A DNA stretch of 64,000 nt from CAYVOV01 sp964453525 (GCA_964453525.1 CAYVOV010000005.1:1-64000), one strand, 5' to 3'; counted from the stretch's first letter, positions 1 through 9,431 are shown. Notes: generated from the sequence alone by a model not told the origin. Made by a program: numbers and translations.

Positions 1-520
1 GGTCATCAAGGGTATTTAGCCTTGCCCTGTGGTCAGGGCAGCTTCCCACAGGATTTCTCGTGTCCCGTGGTACTCAAGGACAGCTAAGGAGCCTCTCCCT
101 TTCGCCTACGGGGCTGTCACCCTCTGTGGCTATCCTTTCCAGGAAAATTCAACTAGGGTTCGGTTTGTAACTCCTTGACCTATTCCAGGTTCGGTCCTAG
201 CAGCCTTACAACACCCCGCAAGCATAGGTCCTGAAACCACTAAGCTTACAGGGTTTGGGCTACTCCCCTTTCGTTCGCCACTACTCAGGGAATAATCTCT
301 TTTCCTCGGGGTACTGAGATGTTTCACTTCCCCCACTTACCTCCACCCAGCCTATGTGTTCGGCTGGGGGTGACCCGATTTTATCGGGCCGGGTTGCCCC
401 ATTCGGGAACCCCCGGCTAGGCTTGCTTGGCAGCTCACCGGGGCTTATCGTAGCCGTACTACGCCCTTCTTCGGCCCTTGATGCCAAGGCATCCACCGTA
501 TGCCTTAACCGCTTGACCTG
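1..520 (-). rRNA. rrl: 23S ribosomal RNA, 5' part (runs off the left edge)
   Basis: The reverse strand reads as the first ~520 nt of a bacterial 23S rRNA. The 5' end is near position 518-520 (GGTCAAGCGGTTAAGG), followed by the near-universal ACGGTGGATGCCTTGG block. The remaining ~2.4 kb would lie left of the window. No 16S gene lies upstream of it anywhere in the next 63 kb, so this 23S gene is not in a classical 16S-23S-5S operon; unlinked rRNA genes are known in Dehalococcoidia. Short reading frames across this segment are spurious. Confidence 0.96.
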
Positions 521-579
521 CTTCAGATTTGATATTAGTTACCACTATTCAATTGTTAAGGTACTTTATACAATAAGAA

Positions 580-609
580 AGCGGCTCGGTGAGTACCCAC
601 CAAGCCGCT
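580..609 (-). other. Hairpin in the 23S rRNA leader
   Basis: A 12-bp inverted repeat (AGCGGCTTGGTG on the minus strand) with a 6-nt loop lies between the rRNA promoter and the 23S 5' end. On the minus-strand transcript it pairs fully, using one G-U pair. It is probably part of the rRNA leader, possibly a processing stem. Confidence 0.5.
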
Positions 610-686
610 GCCTGGCTGTTAATCACCAGTTCATTCTATTATGTCTTTACAGTAACCATAAATATATACCTGAACACCTAGATAGA

Positions 687-716
687 GTATATACAAACTG
701 ATTTAACATTGTCAAG
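687..716 (-). promoter_or_regulatory. Sigma70-type promoter for 23S rRNA
   Basis: The minus strand has a perfect -35 TTGACA (716-711) and a -10 TATACT (692-687) separated by 18 bp. Transcription would start near 680 and give a ~160-nt leader before the 23S gene. This supports independent transcription of the 23S gene. Confidence 0.65.
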
Positions 717-800
717 GGAATTTCTGCATAAAAATCATTACATCTCGGGTATGTTTATAGCTGTATTAAAATATTTTGAAAAAATTCCTGAAAAACCCCT

Positions 801-829
801 TGACAGATGGTAAATAGAGAGGTAAAATC
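801..829 (+). promoter_or_regulatory. Sigma70-type promoter upstream of the trk operon
   Basis: TTGACA (801-806), a 17-bp spacer and TAAAAT (824-829). It faces away from the rRNA promoter and leaves a leader of about 340 nt before trkA. Confidence 0.6.
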
Positions 830-975
830 CTCCAATTGTTTTGTATATAGTTATTTATTGGCAGAGGAGACAGGTATTCGGTTACTGAACAGACAAAACG
901 GCAGGAGAAGCGGTTTTACCCTGTTTCTTATTTACTGATGTTGAGTTATAATGATTGATTAATAATAGCTGAGAG

Positions 976-1164
976 GTGGTGAAAGAAGAAAAAGTACTGT
1001 CGGTCTCAACGAAATTTATTGAGATGAAGAAAGAGCTTTTTGAGCAGGTATCGACTACCCGGACAGGCGATAGGGTACTGAGGAGGCGCCGAAAGCACCG
1101 GGGAATACGGCAGGTCATCTCCCAGGGTATCCGAAGAGTGTTCAAGGGTACAGCTAATAGATAG
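976..1164 (+). CDS. Possible small basic protein in the trkA leader (doubtful)
   Basis: A 62-codon frame with a GTG start lies between the promoter at 801-829 and trkA. The product would be very basic, with an RRRRK run in the second half. No family is recognised. There is no well-spaced ribosome-binding site: GAGAGG abuts the GTG. It ends 13 bp before trkA. It could be a small protein, or it could simply be a structured leader RNA that happens to lack stops. I cannot separate these from sequence alone. Confidence 0.25.
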   Translation: MVKEEKVLSVSTKFIEMKKELFEQVSTTRTGDRVLRRRRKHRGIRQVISQGIRRVFKGTANR

Positions 1165-1177
1165 CTGAATAGGTAAG

Positions 1178-2542
1178 ATGTATATTATCGTAGCAGGTGC
1201 TGGAGTAGTAGGTCTGCATATCGCCTCCACGCTGGTTGAAGGGAAGCATGAGGTGACGGTGATAGAGCCGTCGGCAGCAGTTATCGAAAATGTCCGCAGC
1301 CAGCTTGATGTTAAAACCATTGTTGGAAATGCTGCCACCCCGAGAATCCTCAGAGAAGCAGAAGTAGGCCGTGCCGATTTAATCATCGCTGTTACTCACA
1401 GCGATGAAACCAACATGCTTATCTGTTTTCTCGCCAAGGAACTGGGGGCGGCGATGACTGTAGCCAGAGTCCGCAATGTTGAACATGTCGGCTACTTTGT
1501 GACCGCAGCAAAATCGCCGTCCTCGGCACGGAAGATAATCAGGCCAAAGAGCCTGGGAGTTGACCTGTTCATCAGCCCTGAAGTTGAAGTTGCCAATGAG
1601 ATAATAAATGTCCTCTGTGGTTACTGTGCCATCCCGGTGAGTAACTTCTCCGATGGGCGGATTCAAATAGGAGAATTCAGGGTGGAACAGGAAAAGATAG
1701 TTGATAAGCGGCTGAAAGACATTACTTTTCCTGAACCGTGCGTTGTCGCCGCTATCGTTCGCAGTGGTAAGACAATAATCCCGGGAGAAAATGAGATTCT
1801 TCGGCAGGATGACCACGTTTATCTTGTTGCCGCACGGGAGTCAATGGACAAGCTCGGTGAAATGGTTACCAAACCTCAACCTCCGGTCGGCAGCGTGGTA
1901 GTGTTTGGTGGAGGGCGTGTCGGACTGCTTGTTGCCGAGGGGCTGGAGAAACAGGAGATTTCAGTGAAGGTAATTGAGCAGAGCCTGAGCAGAAGTGAGG
2001 AAATTGCAGCGGAGCTGGAATTGGCAGTAGTTGTGCATGGTGATGCTACCGACCGGGATTTTCTTATGGAACAGGGAGTTTCATCCGCAGATGCATTTGT
2101 TTCCACTACAGAGAGTGACGAGCTGAATATTTTATGCGCATTGCTGGCAAAGAACCTCGGAGTATCACGAACTATTGTGGCTCTCAACCGGACAGGGTAC
2201 ATACCTCTGGCCGAAGCAATAGGGGTTGATGTGACCGTATCATCACTCTTACTTACTGCCGGTAAGATTGCCCACTTTGTCCTCCACGGCGGGGCGATTT
2301 CGGCGAACTTTGTCGGAGGTGAAGAGCTTCAGGCGATTGAATTCGTTGTCAGTTCTGCGGCAAGCGTTGCCGAGCGAAGTCTTATTGAAGCCGGTCTGCC
2401 GAAGGAAGCCGTAGCCGGAGCCGTAATTCATAACGAAGAAATTATAATTCCTCCGAACAATACCGCAATACACCCTGGTGACCATGTCATAATTATATCT
2501 CCTCTCTCGTCTATCCCTTCCGTGGAGAGGCTTTTTAAGTGA
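1178..2542 (+). CDS. trkA: Trk potassium uptake system NAD-binding protein TrkA
   Basis: A cytoplasmic regulatory subunit of the Trk K+ channel; it binds nucleotide and gates TrkH. At 454 aa it has the full duplicated architecture: RCK_N (about 1-120, nucleotide motif GAGVVGLHIA), RCK_C (about 135-220), a second RCK_N (about 230-350, motif GGGRVGLLVAEG) and a second RCK_C at the end. The ATG at 1178 follows an AGGTAAG site. It is the first clear gene of a co-directional run trkA-trkH-usp-RCK-RCK, with trkH starting 10 bp after its stop. The family call is firm. Confidence 0.93.
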   Translation: MYIIVAGAGVVGLHIASTLVEGKHEVTVIEPSAAVIENVRSQLDVKTIVGNAATPRILREAEVGRADLIIAVTHSDETNMLICFLAKELGAAMTVARVRNVEHVGYFVTAAKSPSSARKIIRPKSLGVDLFISPEVEVANEIINVLCGYCAIPVSNFSDGRIQIGEFRVEQEKIVDKRLKDITFPEPCVVAAIVRSGKTIIPGENEILRQDDHVYLVAARESMDKLGEMVTKPQPPVGSVVVFGGGRVGLLVAEGLEKQEISVKVIEQSLSRSEEIAAELELAVVVHGDATDRDFLMEQGVSSADAFVSTTESDELNILCALLAKNLGVSRTIVALNRTGYIPLAEAIGVDVTVSSLLLTAGKIAHFVLHGGAISANFVGGEELQAIEFVVSSAASVAERSLIEAGLPKEAVAGAVIHNEEIIIPPNNTAIHPGDHVIIISPLSSIPSVERLFK

Positions 2543-2552
2543 AAAACAGGTA

Positions 2553-4004
2553 ATGAGAATAATAAAAGTTGGCCATTACCTTGGATTACTGCTTGTTATC
2601 CTCGGGCTTTTCATGCTTCTCCCCCTTATTTTCAGCCTCATTTACGGAGAGTCGTGCTCCCTGGCATTTATCATATCAATCGGCATCAGTGTGGGCATAG
2701 GACTGTTACTCTGGCGATTCGCACCTGCCGGAGAGGGCGGATTAAGCCGGCGGGAAGCGATACTAATTGTCGTTGGGGGATGGGTGTTTGCTTCTCTTTT
2801 CGGAACACTACCCTATGTTTTAGCAGGCACTTTCCACAGTTACGTAGACGCCCTTTTTGAGGCGGTGTCCGGATTTACCACCACCGGAGCTACTGTGTTT
2901 GCCTCGGTTGAAACTCAGTTCCGGGGTATACTTCTCTGGCGCTCCACTACCCAGTGGCTGGGTGGAATGGGAATAATCACCCTCTTCGTGGCACTGTTCC
3001 CCATATTGGGTATCGGTGCCGCTCATCTTGTCGAAGCCGAGATGCCCGGACCTCAGACAGACAGGCTGACGCCTCGAATCCGGGATACGGCCAAGGCGGT
3101 ATGGATACTGTATCTGGGGTTCTCCTGCCTTGAGTTTATTTTACTCCTTATCTTCGGAACGCCTGCCTTTGACGCCCTGAATATAACTTTCACCACCATG
3201 CCTACTGGCGGGTTTACCCCCACAAATTTAAGCATCGGAGCGTATAATAGCCCGCCGGTTGAAATAATTATCCTTATCTTCATGGCAATTGCCGGTGTCA
3301 ATTTTGGCCTGTTTTACTACCTGATATGGAAACGCCAGGTGAAACCAATTATCAGTAATCCTGAATTCAGAATGTACATTATACTTCTTGTCGGCAGTTC
3401 TTTGCTCGTGGCTTTTGACCTCATCTGGAATATGGAAATGTCTTTAGAGCCGGCTCTCAGGTACAGCAGCTTTCAGGTAGTATCCATTATGACGACGACC
3501 GGTTATGCCAGTATTGATTTCGATGTCTGGCCGGTTTTCGCCAAAGCAGTCCTTCTTGTCCTGATGATAATAGGAGCTTCGGCCGGGTCCACTGGAGGTG
3601 CGTTAAAAGTTGTCAGGCTGCTTGTATTGGGCAAGTATGCTTACCGCCGGATTCTCCTGGCCTTCAATCCCAGGGCGGTTATTCCTCTGAAGTTCGGAGG
3701 TAACGTACTGTCAGAGACTGCCATATCCGGGATATTGGGTATGGCTATCGTCTATTTTGGCATTATTATTATCGGTTTTCTGGTAATGAGTGCCGTAGGA
3801 CTCGACCACGTTTCCGCGCTGTCTTCTGTCCTGGCTACCCTAGGCAATGTAGGTCCGGGACTGGGACTGGTAGGTCCGACATCAAACTACCTCTCGATAC
3901 ATCCTCTGGGAAAGGCTTTTCTAACACTCTGTATGCTTGTTGGTCGCCTCGAACTTTTCACCGTATTAATGCTCGTTACTCCTTCTTTCTGGAAGTGGCG
4001 ATAA
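2553..4004 (+). CDS. trkH: Trk potassium uptake channel TrkH
   Basis: An integral-membrane K+ channel/transporter of the TrkH/KtrB superfamily, 483 aa, the usual length. The four selectivity-loop repeats are visible in order: FTTTGAT near 110, TTMPTGGFTP near 220, MTTTGYAS near 315 and LGNVGPGLG near 430, separated by hydrophobic helices. It lies 10 bp after trkA and is almost certainly co-transcribed. Together with TrkA it would import K+ at the cost of membrane potential. Confidence 0.93.
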   Translation: MRIIKVGHYLGLLLVILGLFMLLPLIFSLIYGESCSLAFIISIGISVGIGLLLWRFAPAGEGGLSRREAILIVVGGWVFASLFGTLPYVLAGTFHSYVDALFEAVSGFTTTGATVFASVETQFRGILLWRSTTQWLGGMGIITLFVALFPILGIGAAHLVEAEMPGPQTDRLTPRIRDTAKAVWILYLGFSCLEFILLLIFGTPAFDALNITFTTMPTGGFTPTNLSIGAYNSPPVEIIILIFMAIAGVNFGLFYYLIWKRQVKPIISNPEFRMYIILLVGSSLLVAFDLIWNMEMSLEPALRYSSFQVVSIMTTTGYASIDFDVWPVFAKAVLLVLMIIGASAGSTGGALKVVRLLVLGKYAYRRILLAFNPRAVIPLKFGGNVLSETAISGILGMAIVYFGIIIIGFLVMSAVGLDHVSALSSVLATLGNVGPGLGLVGPTSNYLSIHPLGKAFLTLCMLVGRLELFTVLMLVTPSFWKWR

Positions 4005-4040
4005 TAGCAGTAAGCCGCGTAAATGCCGGTGGGAAGGGCA

Positions 4041-4069
4041 TTGTAGTTTTCTTATGGGAGGGTTATAAT
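4041..4069 (+). promoter_or_regulatory. Putative promoter for the usp-RCK genes
   Basis: TTGTAG (4041-4046), a 17-bp spacer and a perfect TATAAT (4064-4069) in the 100-bp gap after trkH. This suggests an internal promoter for the downstream three genes. Confidence 0.5.
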
Positions 4070-4105
4070 ATCCTTTGCTTAACTGATAAATGGAGATGAT
4101 ACGGA

Positions 4106-4549
4106 ATGAAGTTCGATAATATTCTGGTACCGGTAACGGGCACTGAAGCCGATGAAGAGACAATCAAACTGGCCTGCCGGTTAGCGAAACCGGATAAGGC
4201 AAGAATATGTGCTGTTAACGTCATCCCGATAGAAAGAACCTTACCAATAGATGCCGAGAAAGAAGACGAAGTCGAAAGGGCTGAGGAGATACTGAACCGC
4301 ATGGAGGCCGTTGCCAAGAAAGAGGGTGCCAGTATTGATACCGACCTTCTTCAAGCCCGTGAGGCTGGTTCAACCATAGTTAATGAAGCCGTAGAGCGTG
4401 AGGTTGACCTTATACTCATGGGAGTCGAGTATAAAAAGCGGTTCGGGCAGTTTAGCCTGGGCACGGTAATACCATATGTGTTGAAGAACGCTCCCTGTCG
4501 TGTTATTCTTTACCATCAGTATACAAAGGAGCCCGAGGTTACTGAGTGA
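4106..4549 (+). CDS. Universal stress protein (UspA family)
   Basis: A 147-aa single-domain UspA fold. It starts with the typical hydrophobic strand (ILVPVTGT), has a VDLILMGVEY strand near 95-105, and ends with NAPCRVILYH, the usual last strand. The canonical ATP-binding G-x2-G-x9-G(S/T) signature is only partly matched (GVEYKKRFGQFSLG), so nucleotide binding is uncertain. The gene sits inside the K+ uptake region and its stop overlaps the next RCK gene by 4 bp; Usp domains are often paired with ion transporters as regulators. Confidence 0.85.
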   Translation: MKFDNILVPVTGTEADEETIKLACRLAKPDKARICAVNVIPIERTLPIDAEKEDEVERAEEILNRMEAVAKKEGASIDTDLLQAREAGSTIVNEAVEREVDLILMGVEYKKRFGQFSLGTVIPYVLKNAPCRVILYHQYTKEPEVTE

Positions 4550-4944
4550 AAATAATAATTATGGGTTCTGGGCGGGTAGGAGCCCGGCTGGCCGGTCTGC
4601 TTGATGCCGACGGACATCAGGTTACCGTTCTGGACAATGATGTTTACAGCTTCAGAAGGCTATCATCCGATTTCAAAGGTACGGCACTGGTGGGTAACGG
4701 CATTGACCAGGAAGCTCTTAGAAGAGCCGGCATAGAGGAAGCTGATGTCTTTTTTGCCCTGACTCAGGGCGATAACCGCAATGTAATGGCCTGTCAGATT
4801 GCCAAGCATATTTTTAATGTCCCCCGGGTAATATGCCGCATTTACGACCCTCTGCGCAAGGAAATGTACACTACTCTGGGACTGGAGGCAATCAGTCCGA
4901 CTACGGTATTTTCCGATTTACTGAAGGAACAACTGGAGAACTGA
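4546..4944 (+). CDS. TrkA-N (RCK_N) domain protein, single domain
   Basis: A 132-aa protein made of one Rossmann-type RCK_N domain (GSGRVGARLAGLLD near the N-terminus, then an acidic residue at the second strand as in NAD(H)-binding forms). It lacks the RCK_C domain. The GTG start overlaps the usp stop (GTGA), indicating translational coupling. The next gene, 12 bp downstream, encodes a related protein with both domains. The two probably form a regulatory assembly on a K+ channel, with TrkH as the obvious nearby partner. Confidence 0.88.
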   Translation: MKIIIMGSGRVGARLAGLLDADGHQVTVLDNDVYSFRRLSSDFKGTALVGNGIDQEALRRAGIEEADVFFALTQGDNRNVMACQIAKHIFNVPRVICRIYDPLRKEMYTTLGLEAISPTTVFSDLLKEQLEN

Positions 4945-4956
4945 GGTTTAAAAAAG

Positions 4957-5619
4957 ATGTATATCATCGTTGTCGGTGGTGGCAGAGTGGGGTATTACCT
5001 GGTTAAGGCTCTAATTGAGGAGGGGCATGAGGTACTTGTAATAGAGAAAGACGAGTCTCTCTGCGAAATAATTAACGATGAGATGGGCAGCATCTGTATC
5101 CGCGGTGATGGCTGTGAGGCGTCTTTCCTTGCTGAAGTGGGTACTGAAAGAGCTGATATGCTTGTTGCAGTGACCGGTGATGATGAAGATAATCTGGTTT
5201 CCTGCCAGGTAGCCAAGCATATGTTTAACGTTAAACGTACCATAGCCCGCATCAGAAATCCTCAGAACGAATTTATATTCAAAGCGCTGGGGGTCGATGT
5301 TACTATCAGTAGTACTTCCATTATCCTTGAGAACATAGAAACAGAAGTGCCGACACACCCCCTGACACACTTATTAGCCTTTGAAGAAAGCGGGCAGGAA
5401 ATCGTGGTGGTGAAAATCTCCGACGAGTCAACCACTGTTGGAAAGTCGGTAAGAGAGCTTTCTCTACCCAAGAATAGTAAGCTGGTGCTCGTTGTCCGGG
5501 AGGGGGGCAAAACCCGTGTCCCTACAATTAATACCACCCTTCGAGCTGGCGACCGTATAATAGCCCTCACCACTCCGGAGGCTGAAGAAACCCTCCGGGC
5601 TACCCTGAGAGGCACCTAG
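4957..5619 (+). CDS. TrkA family protein with RCK_N and RCK_C domains
   Basis: A 220-aa KtrA/TrkA-type regulator: RCK_N (about 1-125; GGGRVGYYLVKALIEEGHEV) followed by RCK_C (about 140-217, ending ...LRAGDRIIALTTPE). Half the length of classical TrkA, it matches the KtrA/Ceo type. It is the last gene of the run, 12 bp after the single-domain RCK protein. Having three RCK proteins with one TrkH is unusual and suggests hetero-oligomeric gating rings or partners elsewhere. Confidence 0.9.
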   Translation: MYIIVVGGGRVGYYLVKALIEEGHEVLVIEKDESLCEIINDEMGSICIRGDGCEASFLAEVGTERADMLVAVTGDDEDNLVSCQVAKHMFNVKRTIARIRNPQNEFIFKALGVDVTISSTSIILENIETEVPTHPLTHLLAFEESGQEIVVVKISDESTTVGKSVRELSLPKNSKLVLVVREGGKTRVPTINTTLRAGDRIIALTTPEAEETLRATLRGT

Positions 5620-5664
5620 TATTTTTATTCATCTGGACTTCATTTCTTTATAATCCCTATACAT

Positions 5665-5691
5665 TTGACATAACCGCTTTTTTATTATACT
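5665..5691 (+). promoter_or_regulatory. Possible promoter for comEA-comEC
   Basis: TTGACA (5665-5670) and TATACT (5686-5691) lie 68 bp upstream of comEA. The spacer is only 15 bp; TACTGT at 17 bp is an alternative -10. The call is therefore tentative. Confidence 0.4.
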
Positions 5692-5758
5692 GTGGGTTCT
5701 GATTAGCCAACTGGCGAATAAGGTGGCTATAAGCAGGCAGTAGTTCTGGAGGTCTTCC

Positions 5759-6268
5759 ATGCTCGCTGGCAGATTCAACAGGTTCTGGACTCTGGTAGTT
5801 ATTGTTCTTGTGGCAGTCATCGTCATCGGCAGCATTACTGCCTGGCTGAAGTACAGTCCCGGGCAACCGGTCGAGATTTCCCTTCCCCGGAGCCAGGAGT
5901 GGCAGGGACAGGTATATATTCATGGGGCGGTAAATAACCCCGGCTACTATCCCCTGCTGCCCGGGGATAGTGTGGAAGAGCTTATCCAGGCAGCCGGTGG
6001 CACTGCCGGAAGCGCCAACCTGAGCGGACTTGAATTTTACATTCCTGCGACAGCAGAAAACCGGGGATTTCAGAAGATCGATATCAACCGTGCTGGGGTG
6101 TGGCTGCTCACAGCTTTGCCCGGAATCGGAGAGACTCTGGCCCAACGCATTGTTGATTATCGTGAAGAGAACGGACCGTACCGGAATATCTCAGAAATAA
6201 CAAGAGTATCCGGTATTGGTGATAATACCTACCGGCAGATAAGAGACTTTATTACCGTAGCTGACTGA
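5759..6268 (+). CDS. comEA: ComEA-like DNA-binding competence protein
   Basis: A 169-aa membrane-anchored DNA receptor for transformation. There is one N-terminal transmembrane helix (about 10-32), then an SLBB-like domain (about 45-95: VYIHGAVNNPGYYPL, GDSVEELIQAAGG), then a C-terminal double helix-hairpin-helix (about 108-168: INRAGVWLLTALPGIG, ISEITRVSGIGDNTY) that binds double-stranded DNA. The ATG at 5759 follows GGAGG by about 7 nt. comEC begins 16 bp after the stop, the usual pairing. Confidence 0.9.
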   Translation: MLAGRFNRFWTLVVIVLVAVIVIGSITAWLKYSPGQPVEISLPRSQEWQGQVYIHGAVNNPGYYPLLPGDSVEELIQAAGGTAGSANLSGLEFYIPATAENRGFQKIDINRAGVWLLTALPGIGETLAQRIVDYREENGPYRNISEITRVSGIGDNTYRQIRDFITVAD

Positions 6269-6284
6269 CATTCAGGATGAAAAG

Positions 6285-8672
6285 GTGTCACTTGTTTATC
6301 TGAGTTGTGCCTGGGTAACCGGTATCGCTCTGGGGTCGGTACTGGATATATCACCCGCTTTTATTTTCACCGGACTCCTTCCTCTCTCCCTCCTTTTCCT
6401 CTTCCCTGGACGACGAAAACCGGTAGTTTTAACAAGCCTTTGCCTCATCACCTTCCTCGCCGGTGCTGTGTACTTTCAGGCGAGCCTGCCCGCTAACAAT
6501 GATAATCTTCTCCAGTTCTATAATGATAAAGGAACCGCAGAAATCAGAGGGCTCGTAAACAGAAACCCTGAGCCTGGAGAAAAGACCACCCGCCTTCAAC
6601 TGTCAGCCGAAAAAATCAGGCTGGACGGAGAATGGTTTGATATCTCGGGAACCGTTCTGCTCTATGTACCGACATACCCGACTTATAGCTACGGAGACGT
6701 ACTCCTGGTAAAAGGCGAGTTAAAAACCCCACCGCGACTTGGTGACTTCGACTATGAAAAATATTTAGCCAGCCAGGAAATTTATTCAGTAATCTCTTAC
6801 CCGGAAATTGAGATTCTGGAGAGAGGCAGAGGCTCCGGGCCGTTGCAGTGGATTTATTCGCTGAGAAACGGTCTCTCTCTGACCTTCGCCGAAATCCTGC
6901 CTGAACCGCAGGCATCAGTGGCTCAGGGCATTATCCTGGGCATCCGGGGGAATATTCCGGAGACTGTAAAAGAAAATTTCATTCATACCGGTACCGCCCA
7001 CCTGCTGGCTATTTCCGGTCTTCACCTGAGTATCGTTGCCGGAGTGCTGCTCAGTTTGGGAATCTGGCTCTTCGGCAGGAGAGGCTACATCTATGTCTGG
7101 CTGGCACTTGGTGTAATCTGGATTTACGCTCTGCTGACCGGTATGCACCCGCCGATACTCAGAGCAGCGATTATGGCAAGCCTGTTCCTTATCGCCGAAC
7201 TCCTTGGCAGACAGCGTAGTGCCGCTACCGCCCTTACCTTTGCTGCTGCCGTAATGGTAGGAATCAGTCCTCAAATCCTGTGGACGGCCTCTTTCCAGAT
7301 GAGCTTTGCCGCCATGGCCGGTCTGATTTTCATCTTCCCGCTGATACAATCGTGGTTCGGAAGACTGGTCAGGGCTGCGTTGGGTGAAAGCGGCCTGGCG
7401 GCTTCGGCAGTCAGCTTCGCTGCCGACAGTTTAGGTGTAAGCCTGGCGGCAATAATAGTCGTCTGGCCGCTGGTTGCCTATTATTTCGGCGTCATTTCAC
7501 CGGTAGCTCCCCTGGCTACTCTCTTCGCGCTGCCGGCGCTGCCCGGAGTTATTCTCACCGGAGTCCTGGCAGGTATTCTGGGAATGATAGCATTGCCCAT
7601 CGGTCAGGTAGTAGCCTGGGTTACCTGGCTTTTCCTTTCCTATATGCTGCTCATCGTCAGGATATTTTCGGCTGTTCCCTTTATCGAGGAGAGTTACCTC
7701 GATTTTCGCCTGGTGTGGCTCTACTATCTGGTACTGGCTTCCATCATCTGGCTAATTAATAACAGGAGTAAAGCTGCTGCGTTCGAGCCGCTAGCTGCCG
7801 GTTTTATTTCCGGATTACAGAAAAAGTGGCTCATTCCGCCCCTGCTGGTAATGGCAGGCCTGGTATCTGTTGCCGCCGTGACAATGCCGGGGGACAGTCT
7901 CCGGGTGAGTTTCCTTAATGTGGGACAGGGCGATGCCGTGCTGATTCAGAAAGGCAGTCAGCAGATTCTCGTTGACGGCGGCCCCAGTCCGCAGCCGATA
8001 AACCTTGAACTGAGTAAAAAGATGCCCTTCTGGGATAGGACAATAGACCTGGTGGTGCTGACTCATCCCAGTGCCGATCACGCTACCGGACTTGTAGAAG
8101 TGCTGCGACGTTACCGGGTGGAACAGGTGCTGTACCCCGACCTGGATTTTAAGTCCGGCATCTATGACGAGTGGCTGCAGATGGTCGAAGAAAAGGATAT
8201 TCAATGCTCATTTGCTCAAGCCGGTCAGACCATAAGTATAGGAAAAGCTACAATAGAAATTCTTAATCCCCAGACGCCACCTTTGTCGAACACGGAGTCC
8301 GATGTTGATAATAGTGGCATTGTAATGCGCCTGGAGACAGGAGAAATCAGATTTCTACTGACTGCCGATATCATGTGTGAGGCGGAGCTGGAGCTGATTG
8401 CCTGCCGGGCGAACCTGAACAGCACCGTGCTCAAGGTTGCCCATCATGGCTCGGCTACTTCCACAGGTGAGGAGTTCCTGGCGGTGGCTAATCCGCGGGT
8501 TGCTGTAATATCAGTGGGCGATGATAATCTCTTCGGCCACCCGACCGATGAAGTGCTGGAGAGACTTCAAAACAGACTCGGGGCGGAAAATGTCTACCGC
8601 ACCGATAAAAACGGCACAATCGACTTCATCACCGATGGCAGAAGACTGTGGGTGGAGGTGGAATCACCATAA
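6285..8672 (+). CDS. comEC: ComEC/Rec2 DNA uptake channel protein
   Basis: A 795-aa membrane protein that carries single-stranded DNA across the inner membrane during transformation. It shows all three expected parts: an N-terminal DUF4131-like region with OB-type fold (about 1-190), the Competence transmembrane domain (about 205-490; signature LLAISGLHLSIVAG), and a C-terminal metallo-beta-lactamase-like domain (about 535-790; FLNVGQGDAVLI, LTHPSADHATG, KVAHHGSATS). The length is typical. The GTG start at 6285 follows comEA closely. Confidence 0.92.
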   Translation: MSLVYLSCAWVTGIALGSVLDISPAFIFTGLLPLSLLFLFPGRRKPVVLTSLCLITFLAGAVYFQASLPANNDNLLQFYNDKGTAEIRGLVNRNPEPGEKTTRLQLSAEKIRLDGEWFDISGTVLLYVPTYPTYSYGDVLLVKGELKTPPRLGDFDYEKYLASQEIYSVISYPEIEILERGRGSGPLQWIYSLRNGLSLTFAEILPEPQASVAQGIILGIRGNIPETVKENFIHTGTAHLLAISGLHLSIVAGVLLSLGIWLFGRRGYIYVWLALGVIWIYALLTGMHPPILRAAIMASLFLIAELLGRQRSAATALTFAAAVMVGISPQILWTASFQMSFAAMAGLIFIFPLIQSWFGRLVRAALGESGLAASAVSFAADSLGVSLAAIIVVWPLVAYYFGVISPVAPLATLFALPALPGVILTGVLAGILGMIALPIGQVVAWVTWLFLSYMLLIVRIFSAVPFIEESYLDFRLVWLYYLVLASIIWLINNRSKAAAFEPLAAGFISGLQKKWLIPPLLVMAGLVSVAAVTMPGDSLRVSFLNVGQGDAVLIQKGSQQILVDGGPSPQPINLELSKKMPFWDRTIDLVVLTHPSADHATGLVEVLRRYRVEQVLYPDLDFKSGIYDEWLQMVEEKDIQCSFAQAGQTISIGKATIEILNPQTPPLSNTESDVDNSGIVMRLETGEIRFLLTADIMCEAELELIACRANLNSTVLKVAHHGSATSTGEEFLAVANPRVAVISVGDDNLFGHPTDEVLERLQNRLGAENVYRTDKNGTIDFITDGRRLWVEVESP

Positions 8673-8936
8673 AGCCAAACTCCAATTTTGTAATTGCGTT
8701 CCGCACGTACGAAGATTTAGAGTGCCCCTCCGTATCTGATTGACAACTTCTCAAATACAACCTATACTTAACCCCCCAACAAACAAAACCTTAACCATCT
8801 CCTACTCTCCTGTTATAGGAGTGGCTAAGATGAAACAAGGGTACTTGAATCGTTAGATGAATGACTTTCAACCAATCCTCCTAATTCTTCTGTAGCATGT
8901 TATTAAGAATGGCATAAGTGAAAGGCGGTACATAAT

Positions 8937-9305
8937 TTGGGCGAAACTATTATCTTTATCGGCATTCCTATTGTCATTCTGGTGTGGGTGCTTGTGCTTG
9001 CAATCGTGAAGAGGAAGGTCAGGTCTCACAGGACTGCTATACTGGCTACAGCGATTCCACCGTCTCTTCTATTAATAGCTACTATCGTTTACTTCTACCT
9101 GAACTTTGAAGCAATTGTAAAGGCTGAGGGAACCACCGTAGTAGACATCTGCTTTTGGGTCGCTAGTGGTCTGGTAGTTGCAGCGTTATTGTCATCATTT
9201 GTTTTTGTTATTAGGCGTAAATGGGAAATAGCAAAGGGCACAGGTTTTGGTAGTGGTATTGGCTTGATTATGTGTTTTATAGCATTTGTGGCATGTTCTT
9301 GGTAG
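8937..9305 (+). CDS. Small four-helix membrane protein, unknown function
   Basis: A 122-aa hydrophobic protein with four likely transmembrane segments (about 4-24, 33-55, 70-92 and 101-121) joined by short basic loops (KRKVRSHR and RRKWE). It has a TTG start, with GGCGG upstream as a possible ribosome-binding site. No family is recognised. The flanking 8673-8936 gap and the following broken gene suggest a loosely packed region. Confidence 0.55.
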   Translation: MGETIIFIGIPIVILVWVLVLAIVKRKVRSHRTAILATAIPPSLLLIATIVYFYLNFEAIVKAEGTTVVDICFWVASGLVVAALLSSFVFVIRRKWEIAKGTGFGSGIGLIMCFIAFVACSW

Positions 9306-9431
9306 TATGACTGATAGTATTTGTGGTATTGGCTTTGTTGCATCGTGCAATGGGAATATATTGAGCGACGGGTACTTATCAGGCTACCAGGTCTTCAATG
9401 GTCTGTTAGCCAAATAAAAAGGAGAATAACA

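Noticed and set aside
130..701. Several short open frames on both strands over the 23S rRNA
   Set aside because: They lie within or just beside recognisable rRNA sequence and have no ribosome-binding sites or family resemblance.
5629..6145. Minus-strand frames opposite comEA
   Set aside because: They are complements of the comEA coding region, which has clear SLBB and helix-hairpin-helix domains.
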